This document shows, in pieces, positions 1 to 12,456 of a DNA stretch of 64,000 nucleotides; position 1 is the first letter of the stretch; each line of letters begins with the position of its first letter. This DNA comes from Paramarasmius palmivorus (lineage: Eukaryota; Basidiomycota; Agaricomycetes; Agaricales; Marasmiaceae): the NCBI GenBank assembly GCA_037176845.1, contig JAYKXP010000014.1, positions 620,001 through 684,000 of the forward strand, written 5' to 3'. The notes under the pieces are model-generated. The model did not search any database. It was given only the letters and a program-made list of their open reading frames with translations, and had not been told where the DNA came from. Made by a program: the position numbers and the translations under genes.

Positions 1-182
1 ATAGTTGGGGGAAGGACGTGTTGACGGAGGTTGTTCCATCGGGTTATCGAGGGCGAAGGCGACGGTGGTGGTTGGGATTCTTGGACAGAGTCGAGAGTTA
101 GGTCGGAGGAGGAAAGTCGGATTTGACGTGGGCGGAGAGAGTCGAAAGAGAATTTTTTGCGAGGGGTTTTGCGTTCGTCCAT
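1..182 (-). CDS. 5' end of an unidentified gene, cut by the left window edge
   Basis: Reading from an ATG at 182 towards the left edge gives an uninterrupted frame of 60 codons that begins MDERKTPRKKFSFDSLRP. It is basic, then rich in Ser and Pro, and ends at the edge with RWNNLRQHVLP. The codon pattern and lack of stops look more coding than the opposite-strand frame over the same bases, which is Arg/Gly-rich and low in complexity. I do not recognise the family. The start could instead be an internal methionine of a longer first exon. The product would be a protein with a disordered, basic N-terminus. Confidence 0.4.
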   Translation of the reverse strand, partial: MDERKTPRKKFSFDSLRPRQIRLSSSDLTLDSVQESQPPPSPSPSITRWNNLRQHVLPPT

Positions 183-770
183 CGACGAGGAAGCAAAGGA
201 GGTTTAGGCGCTCAGATAGGGTCAAGCGCGCGGTGACGGTGTAGATAGTGTTTTTCAAGTACCCAGCATCATATTGGTCTTGATTCGATTTATTAATATT
301 ATCGGACGCTGCAGGTATTCGCTACGTATACGCTGCAAAAACCAGCCTCCCAAATTGGCGAATTACATTCAGGTTTGAGTTGCACAGAAACACACAAGAC
401 AGCCGCGGCGCGCAATGACTAGTCTATATTCAAGCGTGCTTAACTACAGAGTAGATCCCCAACTGCGTGCAACATTGATACTGTGAAACATGATGAGGAA
501 GAACAAGAACAGATCTTGTACATAGGCTTATATGTAATGGTCTCAAGGGCAAAAATCCCAGAAAAATGCACGCTCAAAGGCTCTCAAGCCAGAGCAAGAG
601 GCGGGGAACATCATGATGCATAGGAAAGAAATGAGAGAAAAGGAAGAAGAGATGGTTAGATATGAGGACTTGCCGGCGGTACCGGGGCACTGAGGGCGCT
701 AGTCTCGTAATACCCCTGTGATGGTGCCATCATTTGGTAACATCAGGTGTGCGTTGATCTGTCACCGGGG
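183..770. other. Intergenic stretch
   Basis: No coding frame, RNA gene or repeat that I can support. It separates the leftward gene at the edge from the damaged MLKL-type gene and probably holds the promoter of the former. Confidence 0.4.
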
Positions 771-813
771 CCATCAACTTGATGACCCGGGATTGCGCAG
801 CGGCACACTCACA

Positions 814-1570
814 TCAAGTCAAAAAAAAAACCTTATCATTAAATGAAGTCACATCAACAACAGAACAAGCGCTTCCTCCCAAAACAGGCACAGGTTCTAC
901 ACCTTCTCGTACCACAGCCTCTCGTGTTATCCTCGCCAACAACTCTATACGCATGTTGAGCACATTACTTCCCTGTCGATTTCCGTCGTATGCATCTCAA
1001 CAGCCACAGGGAAGAACACGTACCAAAAACATTTGAAATCCATCATCCAATTCTGTCCTCAGTTGCACGAGGTCATCTTTCCTGTCTTTCGCAAGTAGGA
1101 ACTCCTTGATGCGACGGCGCTTCGTGCACTGCATCTCCTCAAGCTTGGCTAGTACGCCATTCAAGGTACTGGAAAGAATCGGTTCAGAGAAAATACAACT
1201 AAAGAATGAAGGTACGCACCGTCCAAACGCACCGGCGTCTCTTCCAAATACCTCGACCCCTGTGTCTGGTACTATATTGTTCCTTATACTTTCAACGCTT
1301 TGTATAATTTGTTCTTTCATCCCTTCAGCCCGTTTACTGAGTCTTAACGCCTCCTCTTTATTGCCCTTCGCAGTCTGCATAGTCCGTGAGCGAATGGTAT
1401 AAGGAACTAAATGGGTTATCCACCTTTGCGAGATCAGTAACCTTCGATAACCCAATCGCCACCGCTTTCAGAGGTGCGAGGAGCGGAACGGCTTCGCCAA
1501 CTATGGCGAAAGCAGTCGCGGTATGTTCAACTGTAGTTAATACAGCGTTGACCCTTCGGCGCCTAGGTAG
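814..1570 (-). pseudogene. MLKL-type N-terminal (four-helix bundle) domain gene, incomplete
   Basis: Four exons join in phase on the minus strand: 1570-1424, 1374-1220, 1168-1024 and 942-814, about 192 codons ending in TGA at 814. The second and third exons read ...KGNKEEALRLSKRAEGM... and ...RIKEFLLAKDRKDDLVQLRTELDDGFQMF. The spacing of the NKEE/Arg-rich helix, the RxxRIKEFLLAK segment and the final LxxELDDxxxxF helix is that of the fungal domain grouped with the MLKL N-terminus. In agaric proteins this domain often sits in front of NACHT, TPR or kinase domains. Here nothing recognisable follows, and I find no in-phase first exon upstream of 1570 (an in-frame TGA lies in the best candidate). 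I read it as a truncated gene or remnant. In the family the domain is an adaptor or membrane-acting helical bundle; activity of this copy is doubtful. Confidence 0.6.
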
Positions 1571-1838
1571 CTGGATGCAGAGTCAGAAATCGCTCCCAGC
1601 TAAAGCACGACGACGCACCTGTCAAGCTCTGTACGCCTTCTTCATCTTCCGTGCGTTCTCCTTCTCTCCACGTCTGAAAACCCTTCGGAAGAAACCCAAA
1701 CGAGACGTTTCGAGGTCATTCAAGACCACTTCAACAGCACTACCACAAATGCTCTCAACACCCAACTCGGTCGCCCAATAATGAGACGAAGACGTACGAA
1801 TAAAACAGCACCACTTCCAGCCTATGCCCTAGATCGGC

Positions 1839-1910
1839 ATTGATCACTTTCACGATCTTCTTCGCAACCGACTTGACGAGTTTTTTCCTATCTTTCGAGA
1901 GCCGCGAGTT
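1839..1910. repeat. Dispersed repeat, copy 1 (partner at 3865-3935)
   Basis: The stretch beginning CATTGATCACTTTCACGA matches 3865-3935 closely, including the following segment with the Leu/Ser codons of the extended double-CxxC copy A. The segment at 2098-2220 continues the likeness to the sequence after copy A (4080-4200) and to 7110-7260. I see no functional signal in it. It looks like leftover flank from local duplication. Confidence 0.5.
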
Positions 1911-2741
1911 GTTGTACTAATAAGTCTATGTGAGTAATCAATGGCTTGTAAACGGTGACATTGACGCACCAATGCATCACAGCGAGCTCCAAGCTGCAGA
2001 GGATCGACATTCGCGAATTGTATGTTCATCGTCGCTGGTACTGGCTCTGGATAGTGTAGGGACGTAGTGGGGGTTCAGCGAAAGGTTCTGGTGCCAAAGG
2101 TGTTGAGGCCATGGTTACTGAGCATTCCAAATTCGAGTATCGAGAGCTGTACGGCGTCAAAAATGTTGATGAGATTCGAAAACCACACATCGGGGTATTG
2201 CTGTTCAATGTCGACATTCCGCAAGGTCGAATCCCCCACTCCTTCTCTCTGAAATCTATGTCAAAGGTTTCGTGTCAGCTTCAAGCTAAATGGTATAGAA
2301 AGAGCTCACATGGAAGCCCGCGTCCTGGAGGTGTGTGGTCTAGTGAGGACCGTCTTTTCCCCACTGCTGTTAAATGGTGAAAGGCGCTTGATTATTGAAT
2401 CCTAGCATTCGAGGCTGTGATTTTGGGGCTCTCCATCTGTATCAAGACAGTTGATAACACGTTTGATTCGGGGTTGGATGGAAGAGCGGAAGAGAGTGGC
2501 GAACGTAGGAAAGAGGTGAAAAGTTGCCGCCGGCAACGCCTCATCAACACTTCGAATGTTTTCAACGCCAACGCTTTATCCTTCTCCTGTTCCGTCCCAT
2601 TCCCACTACTGCAACACTCCCGGCGCCAAGGTCTCCGTATGCATGAGTGGAACATTGACATCGGTACCGGTTTCGTGACCGCAGAGTCACACCACCAAAC
2701 TGAAAGTGAGTCAGGGTTCTGATTATGTCACACCAACCTCC

Positions 2742-3994
2742 ATGGCGAACGACGACGACGTCCCTCAAGATAAATGGGACCAATTTTATAGCGAACTCCC
2801 CTATCTAGACGATCCTGAACCTATCCTGCGGATTCCTGGTTTCGATATCACTGTCGCAGAAGGGTTACGACTAGTTCTTCCAAAGCAAGTTCTTTCTGAG
2901 GAAACGCAGCGTCAGATCTGGGAGGAAGTTGGCGAGCGATGTGTGATTTGTTTCGCAGTGTCCCCATACTCGGAAGGTGGACGTGCCCTGCCTTTACTGC
3001 ATAGGATGCATGTGAGCATTGTTCCTCCGCCTCTGATTATGTACTGACAATGATAGGTAAAATTTGCCTCCTCTCTCCAACTCATTCCGGACAACTTCTC
3101 TGTCGACTGCAAAGAGAACGGTATCTGGCGTAGGTATTCTCATCAAGTTTAACGAGTTTCATTTCTCACTGTCTTTCGCTCAAGTGTGCCAACATTGTTT
3201 TCCTATGATGCTATCTAGCCAGTGGCATGCCATGGCGGTATCGTTCTTTCTACCTGCTCCTGTCCTGCGATACATTCGTAAGCAACGGAAGGACAGACCT
3301 TATACCCCAGTATATCAAGTACGTCTCAAAGTGTCGTACGGCTTGACAATACTCAAACTCAGACGCGCAGATTCTGAGAGCTCTTGAATGTCAACCTTCA
3401 CTCGACGACGACGCATTTGCATTACTCGGCAAATATAAACTACGACCAGCAAGACCTTCGGCTAGGAAGCTGATGTTCCCTCAAGTCCCGTCGTTCATCA
3501 TACATCAAGCAAGTGATGGACATCCTCACACCTACGATACGAAAACTGCTACTTGCACCCCAACACTAGCCGAAGGACCACGAAACCAATTTTGGAACAT
3601 TCACAGGTCACCCGCCATCATCCTTGCGTTTCTCTTTGCGCGTGTCAGATGCCTGTTTTATGACGAGAACGAGGGCGACTATATTCCGGCTGAAGAATGC
3701 ATCGAGTCTGCCACGTTATATCGGGCTCTTTTACTAGACTCTGTGCGGGAACCCGTCTCAGTATCGCCTCCGATGGCAGGAGTGGAAATGGCGCGAGGGG
3801 AAATGGAGGGAGCTCCTCCGGTTCTGGATCCGATGGTTCTTCTGGTTCTAGTTCCTGAATTGGCATTGATCACTTTCACGACCTTCGCAGCCGACTTGAC
3901 AAGCTTCTTCCTGTCTTTTGAGAACCGCGAAATGTACTATGTTATTCAAATAAGCAATCGATGTCTTGTGAATGAGGATAACGACACATACTAG
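2742..3994 (+). CDS. Double-CxxC protein, copy A (unnamed fungal family)
   Basis: Four exons: 2742-3011, 3057-3129, 3185-3318 and 3371-3994. Intron phases (0, 1, 0) and the first three exon lengths after the start region match copy B at 62101-63271. The N-terminal part is acidic and carries the shared PEPILRIPGFDI stretch. A CVIC motif comes next, followed by a CQHC motif in exon 3, so four cysteines could bind one zinc. The spacing recalls a treble-clef or HNH-like module, but I see no clear catalytic His-Asn pair, so I do not call it a nuclease. The last exon continues past the place where copy B stops, into the dispersed repeat. In a neighbouring frame a Gly/Ser-rich tail like that of copy B ends at a stop near 3857. 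The present tail of about 70 residues may therefore be the result of a one-base shift. The start at 2742 is chosen because it lines up with an internal Met of copy B. Confidence 0.65.
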
Positions 3995-5104
3995 CGTATC
4001 GAAACGAGCGACAATTTGAAGAGGATCAAGCGAGACCTGTATGTTATTCTCGTGGGTACTGACACTGAGTGGCGTAGGATCGTGATGGGGGGCCAGCAAG
4101 TGGAAGCTGACAAGGTCATGAGTACTGAGAGTTACACATTTGGGCGTTGAGGCGCCACAAACGCTGATGAGCTACGAAAACCACCGTGACCCAAATAGAC
4201 CCACAGTAGCGGATATTCCATTCTCCAGCGATATCGCAGGAACGGTGGGCTCAGCTGAATTTTTGATCGACAGGGTGCATTTGTCCTCGCTGTACAAATA
4301 GCCTTTCTCTGGGAAACTTGAGGCCTCGAGATGTCATCCATAAGCACCAAACCATCGAGCAATCAGTGTCAATTGGATGAAGATCATTCTTCAACTGGCG
4401 AGAATGTCACCATCGAGACCATCAGCATGTTTGGGGTCCTGGGCTGAGAATCGAGTGGCACAACTTGTCAAGTGTTGCTCAGGCTCTCAATATTCAATTA
4501 TCGACCGGTGTACATGATAGGTCATCGAAGCCCGAGAACAACACGGTGGTACACCCATCGCCGACTCACTGTGCTCGCCCGTTCGCTGCCGCCGCAGTCC
4601 AACTTGGACGTTCAAACCTTCTACCACTTACCGGGTCTACGTTATTAGGTCTATCTTAGATCACGAAGCAGGTGAAGTCGTGTCTTTCCCCTTGCCACTA
4701 ATAAGTCGCTGGTCCTCATCATTATAATCGCCCACGCTGTCGTGTAAGCTGTCTTTCTCCTGTTTCGACTTGGCAGTGTGACTGATGTGATCCCATAGGA
4801 ACGGACTCCGGAATGGTTATGATGCTATGAACTACTTCACGATCTAGAAGTAAATGTGTTCCGCTTTCATTGTGATTTATTGTATGTTGTCTAAACCAAG
4901 CATGTTCGTACCTCGGGCGCGTCCTGCCGGCAGTCTCTGCTGGCCTATATTCCACATGTGTTGCGATCTCTAGACGAATCACTGAACACAGAGCACCATC
5001 AGATCCATAGAATATACTGCGTAGATTTCTATAAGTAACCCGAATACAACAGCGATCGAAGTAGCACGAGAAACTTGTAGATTGAAAAAGAAGCGCCAGG
5101 ACTT
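3995..5104. other. Intergenic stretch with repeat debris
   Basis: Part of this stretch (4080-4350) resembles 2098-2220 and 7110-7260. The piece around 4284-4345 also resembles 6302-6360 in the upstream region of the membrane protein gene, so it looks like duplicated flank. No frame in it can be joined into a credible gene. It also holds the 3' flank of the membrane protein gene. Confidence 0.4.
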
Positions 5105-6244
5105 CTACTCTGGGTCTCGCGACGAATCCGAGCTTGTGAGAAGATGCAGGGAGATTTCCATGTTTCCAGCGGAATCCAATAATGCAGCTCTAATGTTTCG
5201 AATCAAGTAGCTGAGCATGCAGTTTTGGATGGCGATGTGCGGCCCTATGAGAATAAACCCAGATACGTCTGGGAAAATCCTGATTGAAAAGACCACGATA
5301 ATTGCTAGACTCGTAAAAGTGAATGCGCTGCGATACAGCGCATAAGAGAGGTCACAGCATGCTAATTTGGACTGTACTTACAGGGTGTATCTCTGAAAAC
5401 CTAACCATAACGTTCTCGAGAACTCTGGAAGATGATCTCCGCGCAGGGTATATCGAATAATTGCGAGCTTTTTCCATTCATGAACGTCCCCTCTGGAATG
5501 GTCGGGTACGAGCCGAACTGCAATAGCGACAAAGACTGCGATGTTGTTGCTCAACCATAAAAGGATTGCCGCCTGTATGGTCATTGTGTCCGGTCGCCCA
5601 GGGGGAGTAGTGCAATTGCAATGGATGCTTCTAGATAATGCATCTTCCTCAATGACACCATAAAATATTTGCGTGGCGCAAATACCGACAATGAGGAAGA
5701 AGGAGAGGGACAAGGCAGCTGTGACTCGTTTTCTTCCCATATAGAATGCGCGCACGCAGAATAAGAGAAGAATCGAGGTAGATACCATGATAGATGTCAC
5801 GGTAACAATCATGGTGCTGTTTAAAATGAAGCAGAATTGGCCGAGAGCGGGACCTTCAGAGGACATTAGGGCAGCTTAAAGAAATATCACACATTGATGC
5901 TGACTGAAGAAAATAGCTGCAACTGTCAGACTTGAGAGAGTGCTAAATCTGTGAAAGTTTGGGGTTTTACTGAGTATGTAAAGTAACGCTAGGATTAAGT
6001 CGAAACGCACCTGCACCAAAAGTAGAAAACAATCGGAAGACTAATTTTCTGTTTCAGAAATAGTTTGCGCTCCTCCTCCAAGTGAATGACAAGGTCCCAA
6101 ATGAACATCTATAGAAAGGGTAGATTGGCATAAGCTGGGAAGATCAAGGTAACATACCCCCAGAGTACCAGCAGCTACATACGAGCCAAGTAGAGAGGCA
6201 TCACTTCCGTGGGTGCCTGCTTCTGACGCAGTTGTAGTGGACAT
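5105..6244 (-). CDS. Multi-pass membrane protein, DUF6533-like
   Basis: Five exons join in phase on the minus strand: 6244-6158, 6108-6011, 5948-5905, 5853-5382 and 5327-5105, giving about 307 residues. The start is followed by a Ser/Thr/Ala-rich leader and then SYVAAGTLGMFIWDLVIHLE, the usual opening of the agaric membrane family with DUF6533. Several hydrophobic segments follow (near residues 65-80, 80-105, 115-135 and 170-190, and two near the end), consistent with seven membrane passes. There is a short Cys-containing loop (HCNCTTPPG). The C-terminal tail is hydrophilic. These proteins are very abundant in mushrooms and have no established function. The gene stands alone. Its upstream region shares a short stretch with 4284-4345. 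Confidence 0.8.
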
Positions 6245-8118
6245 CCTAGTCTTCTTCACCAATCCCGTAGGAAGCAAGGGGAACAATAATGATGACTTCG
6301 TCATCCTCGCTGTACAAGTGGCGTTTGCCTGGGAAACTGGCGCCGATCGAGAATGGCGCAACCCCCGAGCAATTGGCGCCATATCCGACTATAAACATTC
6401 TTGAAAGCAGTGTTATGAGCACGTACCTCCTGTGATGAAGGAGCCCTTGGCTTCTGATGAATATTCGAGGATGCGTTTCCCCGGCCCGGTGCAGTTTTCG
6501 TCTACAGACCCGACATTTGAAAGCGTGGATTCCAAAGTAGGTTCTACCTCCTAATTCCCATTGGTCAAGAATTTCAATGTGAGATCTGTGTTGCGATCTG
6601 GGTAGCTGCTCTGATCTTCAGAATCAAGTAACCCATAGATCTCTTTAACAAAACCCGCAGAAGTGGTTATCAATGCTGACATAACAAAGGCACTGCTAGC
6701 ACTATCATGACTCGGACGTGGTGAGGACAAAAGAGCACCGCACTCACAAGAAATATCTCTATCTTTCCAACCCAAGTATCCAGGAGAGTATTAGGTAAAT
6801 GCTTTCCCTGCCCGTGGTGACAAGATCGCGAGATCCTGATTTTGTCTTGGATCTCTTCGTTTCTGGGAGGTAAAAACTTGACTACGATTCATGGTCAGAT
6901 GTAGAATGGGATCCGGAAGCACCGTTCATATCCCAATTCGACTGCCTTTGATATGCCATCATAGACCCTAGACTCCTGTGACGTCTATTGTGAACCAGGA
7001 ACGACCCCCACCTCCAGGTGAACAACATGAACTATGGGCCGCCTAACGAAGATGAAGTTGCTGCTTTAGGTTTGGAACGAACACTCGCGACGGTCCTATT
7101 CGATCCCTACTGGTGCGGAAGCGGCCAAGGTCATGAGTACTGAGAGTCCTACACTCGGGTGTTGAGGCGCCACAAACGCTGATGAGGTTCGGAAACCACA
7201 TCGGTGTAACGCTGTTCAATGTCCAGATTCATTGTAGGCCGACGTTCTGCGAGGTCTGGTTCCTCTCCTCTTTACAATCTTTGTCAAAGCTTGAATATCA
7301 TCAGTTTCAGTACAAATAATATTGGTAGAACATACCCCTACGTGATCCCGCAACTGTTTGGCCTCGGCGTCGTTTTCGTCCCGCTGCTGTAAATCAGTTC
7401 AATGGGCATTAGGGAGGTGAGTGTTATTGAGACCTTCGATCTTGTGACTCTCTTAAATCTTTCTGTTTCGAGACAGTGAATGGTGCGTTCAGTCAGGTGC
7501 CAGGCGACAGAGCGAAAACACCCCGTCGAATCGACGATTGCGCAGTTCGGTCGGTATACGTATACTCACCATGCTTCGCGCTTTACGACGTCAAGAAAAC
7601 GCCAGACGACAAATGCAGAAACCGGCGGTGTAAAAAATGATTCGGTTACCATCCCGAGTTCCGAAAACCAGATACAGCGATACAGAATTAGTCACGAGTG
7701 AGCCCAACGTATTTGCTCGAGGGTCGACACGTTCAAGAAGAAATATTGGTCCACTCATTCGAACCTAGTCTCTACGTAACGTCAGCACCAAGCTAGAATG
7801 ACGAGGGCGTCGAACTCACCTCAAACCTCGAGATGGGAGGCGCCAGTTGAAGGACAATCATTGATGAAGGTGGCATTTGAGCGCTGACATGCAATCCGTG
7901 AGCTCGCATAAGGAGGTACAAGAAAGTGGTGGCACTGATTGTATTTTTTTCCGAGTATACAATGCCGGTGCATTATACAAACGCGTCGATTTCGAACGTG
8001 CTTTCCCCAGCATCTCCACGCTGAATTATACTGAGTCTTCCAGGCTCGCCTCTCAGTTCCGGCCATCCTCCCCACTTCTGCACTAGTTTTATTGATCCCC
8101 GTCCATCCATCCTAATGA
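6245..8118. other. Long gene-poor stretch with dispersed repeat
   Basis: No gene model holds up here. Around 7110-7260 lies a third copy of the short repeat also found at 2098-2220 and 4080-4200, with the shared phrase GTTGAGGCGCCACAAACGCT. A minus-strand frame at 6551-6775 is open but has no family likeness and no neighbouring exon I can join. Confidence 0.4.
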
Positions 8119-8640
8119 CACAGAAATCTTGACGAGATGGAACTTGGTTGCACCACGCTTGGGCAGTGGAATCCTATATGCCAGAAAAGGTGGTGACAAT
8201 ATCATTTTCATCAACTCTAAACGATGTCGGCCATCGGTGAAAACGTCCATTGTAAGTTTCCTTGAGGATTTACGTGTCTTTCAGAGCGCCCGGCGAATAA
8301 AAGTGGGTGAGATCTCCTGATAGATGGTAGTTGGAGAGGAGGAATGGTTTCAGCTAGAGGCAACTGACATTCTGGGCCTTAAGTTGTCAGAGCGAAATGA
8401 ATGGCAAAGAAATGTACTGACTCACAGTATTCAGGGAAGCGAACGGCGACATCCCAGCACCGACCGGGAGCTTCAGCTTGAATTCCTTGGTGAAGATATT
8501 TTTATCCAGGAACTTGAGGAGCCCTTTAGTCGTGCCAGAAGAACACCATACTTTTTGAACGTGCGGATTGTCGCTAGACAGCGAAGAGGTGATATACGCC
8601 AGTGTCTTCGTTTAGCTTGGAGTGAGTAAACTGAGCGTGT
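8119..8640 (-). repeat. Degenerate coding-like repeat, copy 1
   Basis: This stretch is alignable by eye with 13076-13470, and its distal part also with 21990-22060. On the minus strand the copies share protein-like pieces: FTKEFKLKLPVGAGMSPFAS here, FTRRFEFPVGARMSPFST in copy 2, and FTREFK in copy 3. A second shared piece is PFLAYRIPLPK here and PILAYSNPLLK in copy 2. Frames do not join into one gene, so this looks like remnants of a repeated gene or element that I do not recognise. Confidence 0.45.
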
Positions 8641-8931
8641 ACATTGACTTGAGTCTTGACTGGATTGACATGAAGGGAAGAGAGTTGGTGGTCCGTGCAG
8701 AGTCGAGGCCATGCCTGCCCACGTGCACCTGACAATTTTGACGTGCCAGGGCCCAGCGACGAGTGTCGACTCAATTGACGCCGTCTCAACTCATCAGCAA
8801 CTCATGGCGACCACTTTGCCCCTTCCCCTTGACATGCTTTCAAGGAACGAGTATAAGAGCATCGGCAGACTGGGCAGGCAGGAGCACGGCTCACCAGTCT
8901 TTTCTTCACCGGTTGGAAACTGTCACTCGTT

Positions 8932-11900
8932 ATGCTTGGCTCTACGCTCCTTACACTCACACTCCTTACTCTACGCGTTTCCGCGGTCCCTAGTCCCAAA
9001 GACAGCTATGTCAAGATGGGACTGCACGGGATCGAACACGACACGTCCGTGATACTTTCGACCCTCACCGACTCGGGTGAAAAGGTCACATTCGAGGTCG
9101 ATATCGACCTAGACGATCACGATGACGCGTCGCTCTCCTCTTCTTCTGGGACCTCTTCCCCCTCCTCTAACTCTGGCTCTGGTAACAACTCCGGTGTCGT
9201 ATATAACACGTACACGACTAACAACATCGTGAACAACTACAACAACTATTACGACTTTGGTAACTCAACCGGGGCGATCCCAGCTGGGGCCTATACATCG
9301 CTCATTCCTGCGCCTATCCCCGGCTTGGACCTCCATTCCACGGAGAACCTCGCCGCAAACAGCACCGCTCAAATCTTCTACCAGCATGATCAGTCTGATC
9401 GTAAGTACATCAATTGTTTGTCAGTCACTCATCTCTAACGTTTTGTATCCAGCTACTGCTCCTGTCTCCTACGCGCTCCTTACCATTCCAAACGCGCTGT
9501 ATCCCATCGTCAACCTTGACCATTCCGCACTCATCTCATCCATCTCGTGCAACTCCACGGCGTGCACCATAAAGCTGACCTCCCACGACGCGTTGGTCGC
9601 ATTCGCTGCCAACTGGAATGGCAAGTCCGGATCCGTTCTGATGATCGCTTCTGGCATTACGTTCACCGACGGTACCACCTCGAGCAACAGCACGACCGAC
9701 CATTTGTACCTCCTCGTCTCGAGCATCAAGACGTCGGAGGCAGACTTGACTGTTATCGCCCAGTTCACGAGTCTCACTTTCGTGGACGTTGTCAACCCAT
9801 CAGCGAATATGACACTGGATTTAGGGCACGGTTATCTGAACCAGACGGGTAGTCAGGCTGTCCAGAGTGGTTCCGGAGCCATCTTCAACTCTTTCAACTC
9901 CACTTCGACCAACTCGACCACTCCCTCCAACGGTACCGTCTCCTCCGCCATCGTCAATGGTAACTCTACGGGATGTGGATCTGTAAGTCTGACATTTCAT
10001 TGAACACGGATACATTCTGACATATTTCATTCAACAGGATGTTGACTTCGATATCTGTCTCGACAATAAGATTGGTTACATGGATGCTGACCACTTGAAC
10101 TTGGCGCAGCTTTTCCCCGGTGTCGACTCGGAAACTCTCTCTGGTCTCAGCAGGCGCGGCCTCTTCTCCAAGATTGGTAGCTTTATTACGAGCAAGATCA
10201 TCCAGGTATTATTGGAATCTTCTCTCAGGTAAAGGATGTAGGCTCTGACCGTTTTACATTAGCCTGCATATCAACAAGCTAAGAAAGTCCTTCCTGCTGC
10301 TGTCTCCAAGACGCTAGACACCATCGTCGACAAGTCCACTCAATTCCTTCGTGACACCCTTGGAGCTGCATACGACACCGTTTCAAAATATACTAGCGCT
10401 GAATGGCATCCTTTGTGAGTATCTATCCCATTGTTGAATCTTCCTAGCTGACTTGCTTTTTGCCAATAGCAAGACCACACTCTCCCTCAACATGGCACCC
10501 CAGTACGGTCTCGTCGACCTCACTCCCGTTCGCGGAAGTAAGTGGGGTATATCCAACTTGCTATTCAACCGCAAGAGCGACAAGGGCGAAATCAACATAT
10601 ATTGTGTTCGATGCGGTGCTTCGGGACAGTTGGCATTTGACTCCAAGATTGTCTTCTCGCTTGTCGGTGGTCTTACTGCAGGACAATTCAGTGCAAACGG
10701 TGACGCTCACGCTGCCTTTGGTTTGGGTATCATTGGTACGTGTATAGTGCGCCTATGGGTCGAGCATTTCAACTGATGGTGCTTGATGTAGCCTCATACT
10801 CTGACAAGTACGCGCCCGACCCAACTAAGATCTTCTCCGTTCCTCTTGCACCACTCAGTGTCAAGGGTATTATCAACGTCGGTACGTATCATCAGTCTAT
10901 AACCTTCAAATACTCGAGTTGATGGTTCTCTCTATTACAGGACCCCAGCTCGTCTTCTCCATCGGCCATTCGTATGGCATCAATGCAAACGGATACATGA
11001 TGGGTCACATTGCCTTGGACTGGGACAAGATCTCCAACACCATCGACCTTGTCGGCAGCAACACCGCATTCACCGGCTGGACTCCCCGAGTCACCTACGA
11101 CCACGACGCCGGAGGTGAAATCGAGCTCTCTGCCACTATCAGCGCCATTGTTGCCATCGAAGTGTCGGTCGACATTCTCAACGGCAAGTTCACGCGTGGG
11201 TTTTCTATCAGAGAGGTGCCTTCCGCTACGCTCGAAGCTGCTTCGGCATTCGGTTCCATTGAGCCCACGGGCAATGCAGCTCTTTGCCCGACTGGTGTTG
11301 AGATTACGCTCTCGTTGAAGAACTCGGTTCAGTATGGGTTGAAGCTCACGAGTGGCCCTGAGACGGTCAAGGATATGGTTGATCCCTATGTGCTTGATAA
11401 GGCTTACCAGAAGTGTGTTGATCTTGGATTGTGCGTCTCTATTGTTGCCTTTGGGAGTTGAGAAACTGACTCTTGTTGACAGCAAACAATCGTCATCGCA
11501 GGGGACGACTACCAACACCAACACCAACACTAATGCCAATCCACCAACCACGATCACCAGTTCGACCAACCCATCGACCATAACCACGGCTTTGACCAAC
11601 ACCGATACTAACCCATCAACCACGACGACTTCGGTCAACAGTAACCCGACTACTGTGGATCTTACATCCAACAATACCACCACCACAGTCAACAATGGTA
11701 CTTCATCGACTGACCTCTCCTCGAATAGTACTGTCACCGGCAATTCAACAATATCCAGCAACGATACTTCGGTCAACGCACCTACCCACAACGTTACACT
11801 TCCAGACGAGTACTCGTACTCCAATGAAGATGGTGACACTGCCGATGACACCACTTACGATGGACTTATCAGCATCAGTTCCATGGACGGTTCACTCGAA

Positions 11901-12456
11901 GTCAAATGGAATAACAACGGTGCGTGTTCCTCCTCACTCCCTAAAAGTAAACCTACTCACCTTTTCCTTCCTCGCAGGTAACTTGTACGTCATCCCGGCA
12001 GGCAACGAACTCGACAACAGCAACTTGTTCCTTGTTGAAGACGAAATCATCTATGGCGACTCTTTCAGCGACGATAACCCTCGTTACCTCCATGCCTACG
12101 TTGACACACTCCAATCCCTCGGAGTCAGTCGTCTCAGGCTTGCATCTGTCGACCAGATGCCTCTCACTTCCGTCTATGTCATGTTCAACCGGTACCAAGT
12201 CACCGATGCATCGAACCAGCCTGTGGATGTTTTACTCGCTACTACGACCTCTACTGATTCAGAGGCGTATTATTACCCCATAGTGTGTATCTATGGTGAT
12301 AAACAGTACTCGAAGCTGTTCTTGGCCACGGATCCTGAGAATGGACCCAAGGTGTTGCAGGATCCGCAGTATCAAGCTACGCTCACTGGTGGATTGGTTT
12401 CGAGTTGTGCGTATTTGCCTTTGGTTGAAGCTGAGGGTGCGACGTATGGGCGTTGA
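8932..12456 (+). CDS. Large secreted Asn/Thr/Ser-rich glycoprotein
   Basis: Nine exons join in phase: 8932-9400, 9453-9982, 10038-10205, 10263-10414, 10470-10735, 10792-10881, 10941-11430, 11483-11919 and 11978-12456, giving 1026 residues. It opens with a classical signal peptide (MLGSTLLTLTLLTLRVSAVP). An Asp-rich then Ser-rich stretch and an Asn/Tyr-rich run (about residues 85-110) follow. Next are a globular part with paired Cys (SCNSTACT) and many N-glycosylation sites, a central globular part encoded by exons 5-7, a Thr/Asn/Pro linker near residues 665-780, and a C-terminal globular part. No transmembrane anchor is visible. The layout recalls fungal extracellular proteins with DUF7029/DUF7223 regions, but I cannot confirm that from sequence alone. 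A TATA-like element (TATAAGAG) lies about 80 bp upstream of the ATG, which supports the start. It is probably a wall or matrix protein. Confidence 0.85.

Noticed and set aside
2942..3200. HNH nuclease call for the double-CxxC proteins
   Set aside because: Cysteine pairs are present but I see no convincing catalytic His/Asn arrangement in both copies, so only zinc binding is suggested.
10892..11854. A 320-codon minus-strand open frame, Val/Leu-rich
   Set aside because: It is the antisense shadow of the Thr/Asn-rich exons of the secreted glycoprotein; the plus-strand exons join in phase with good splice sites.
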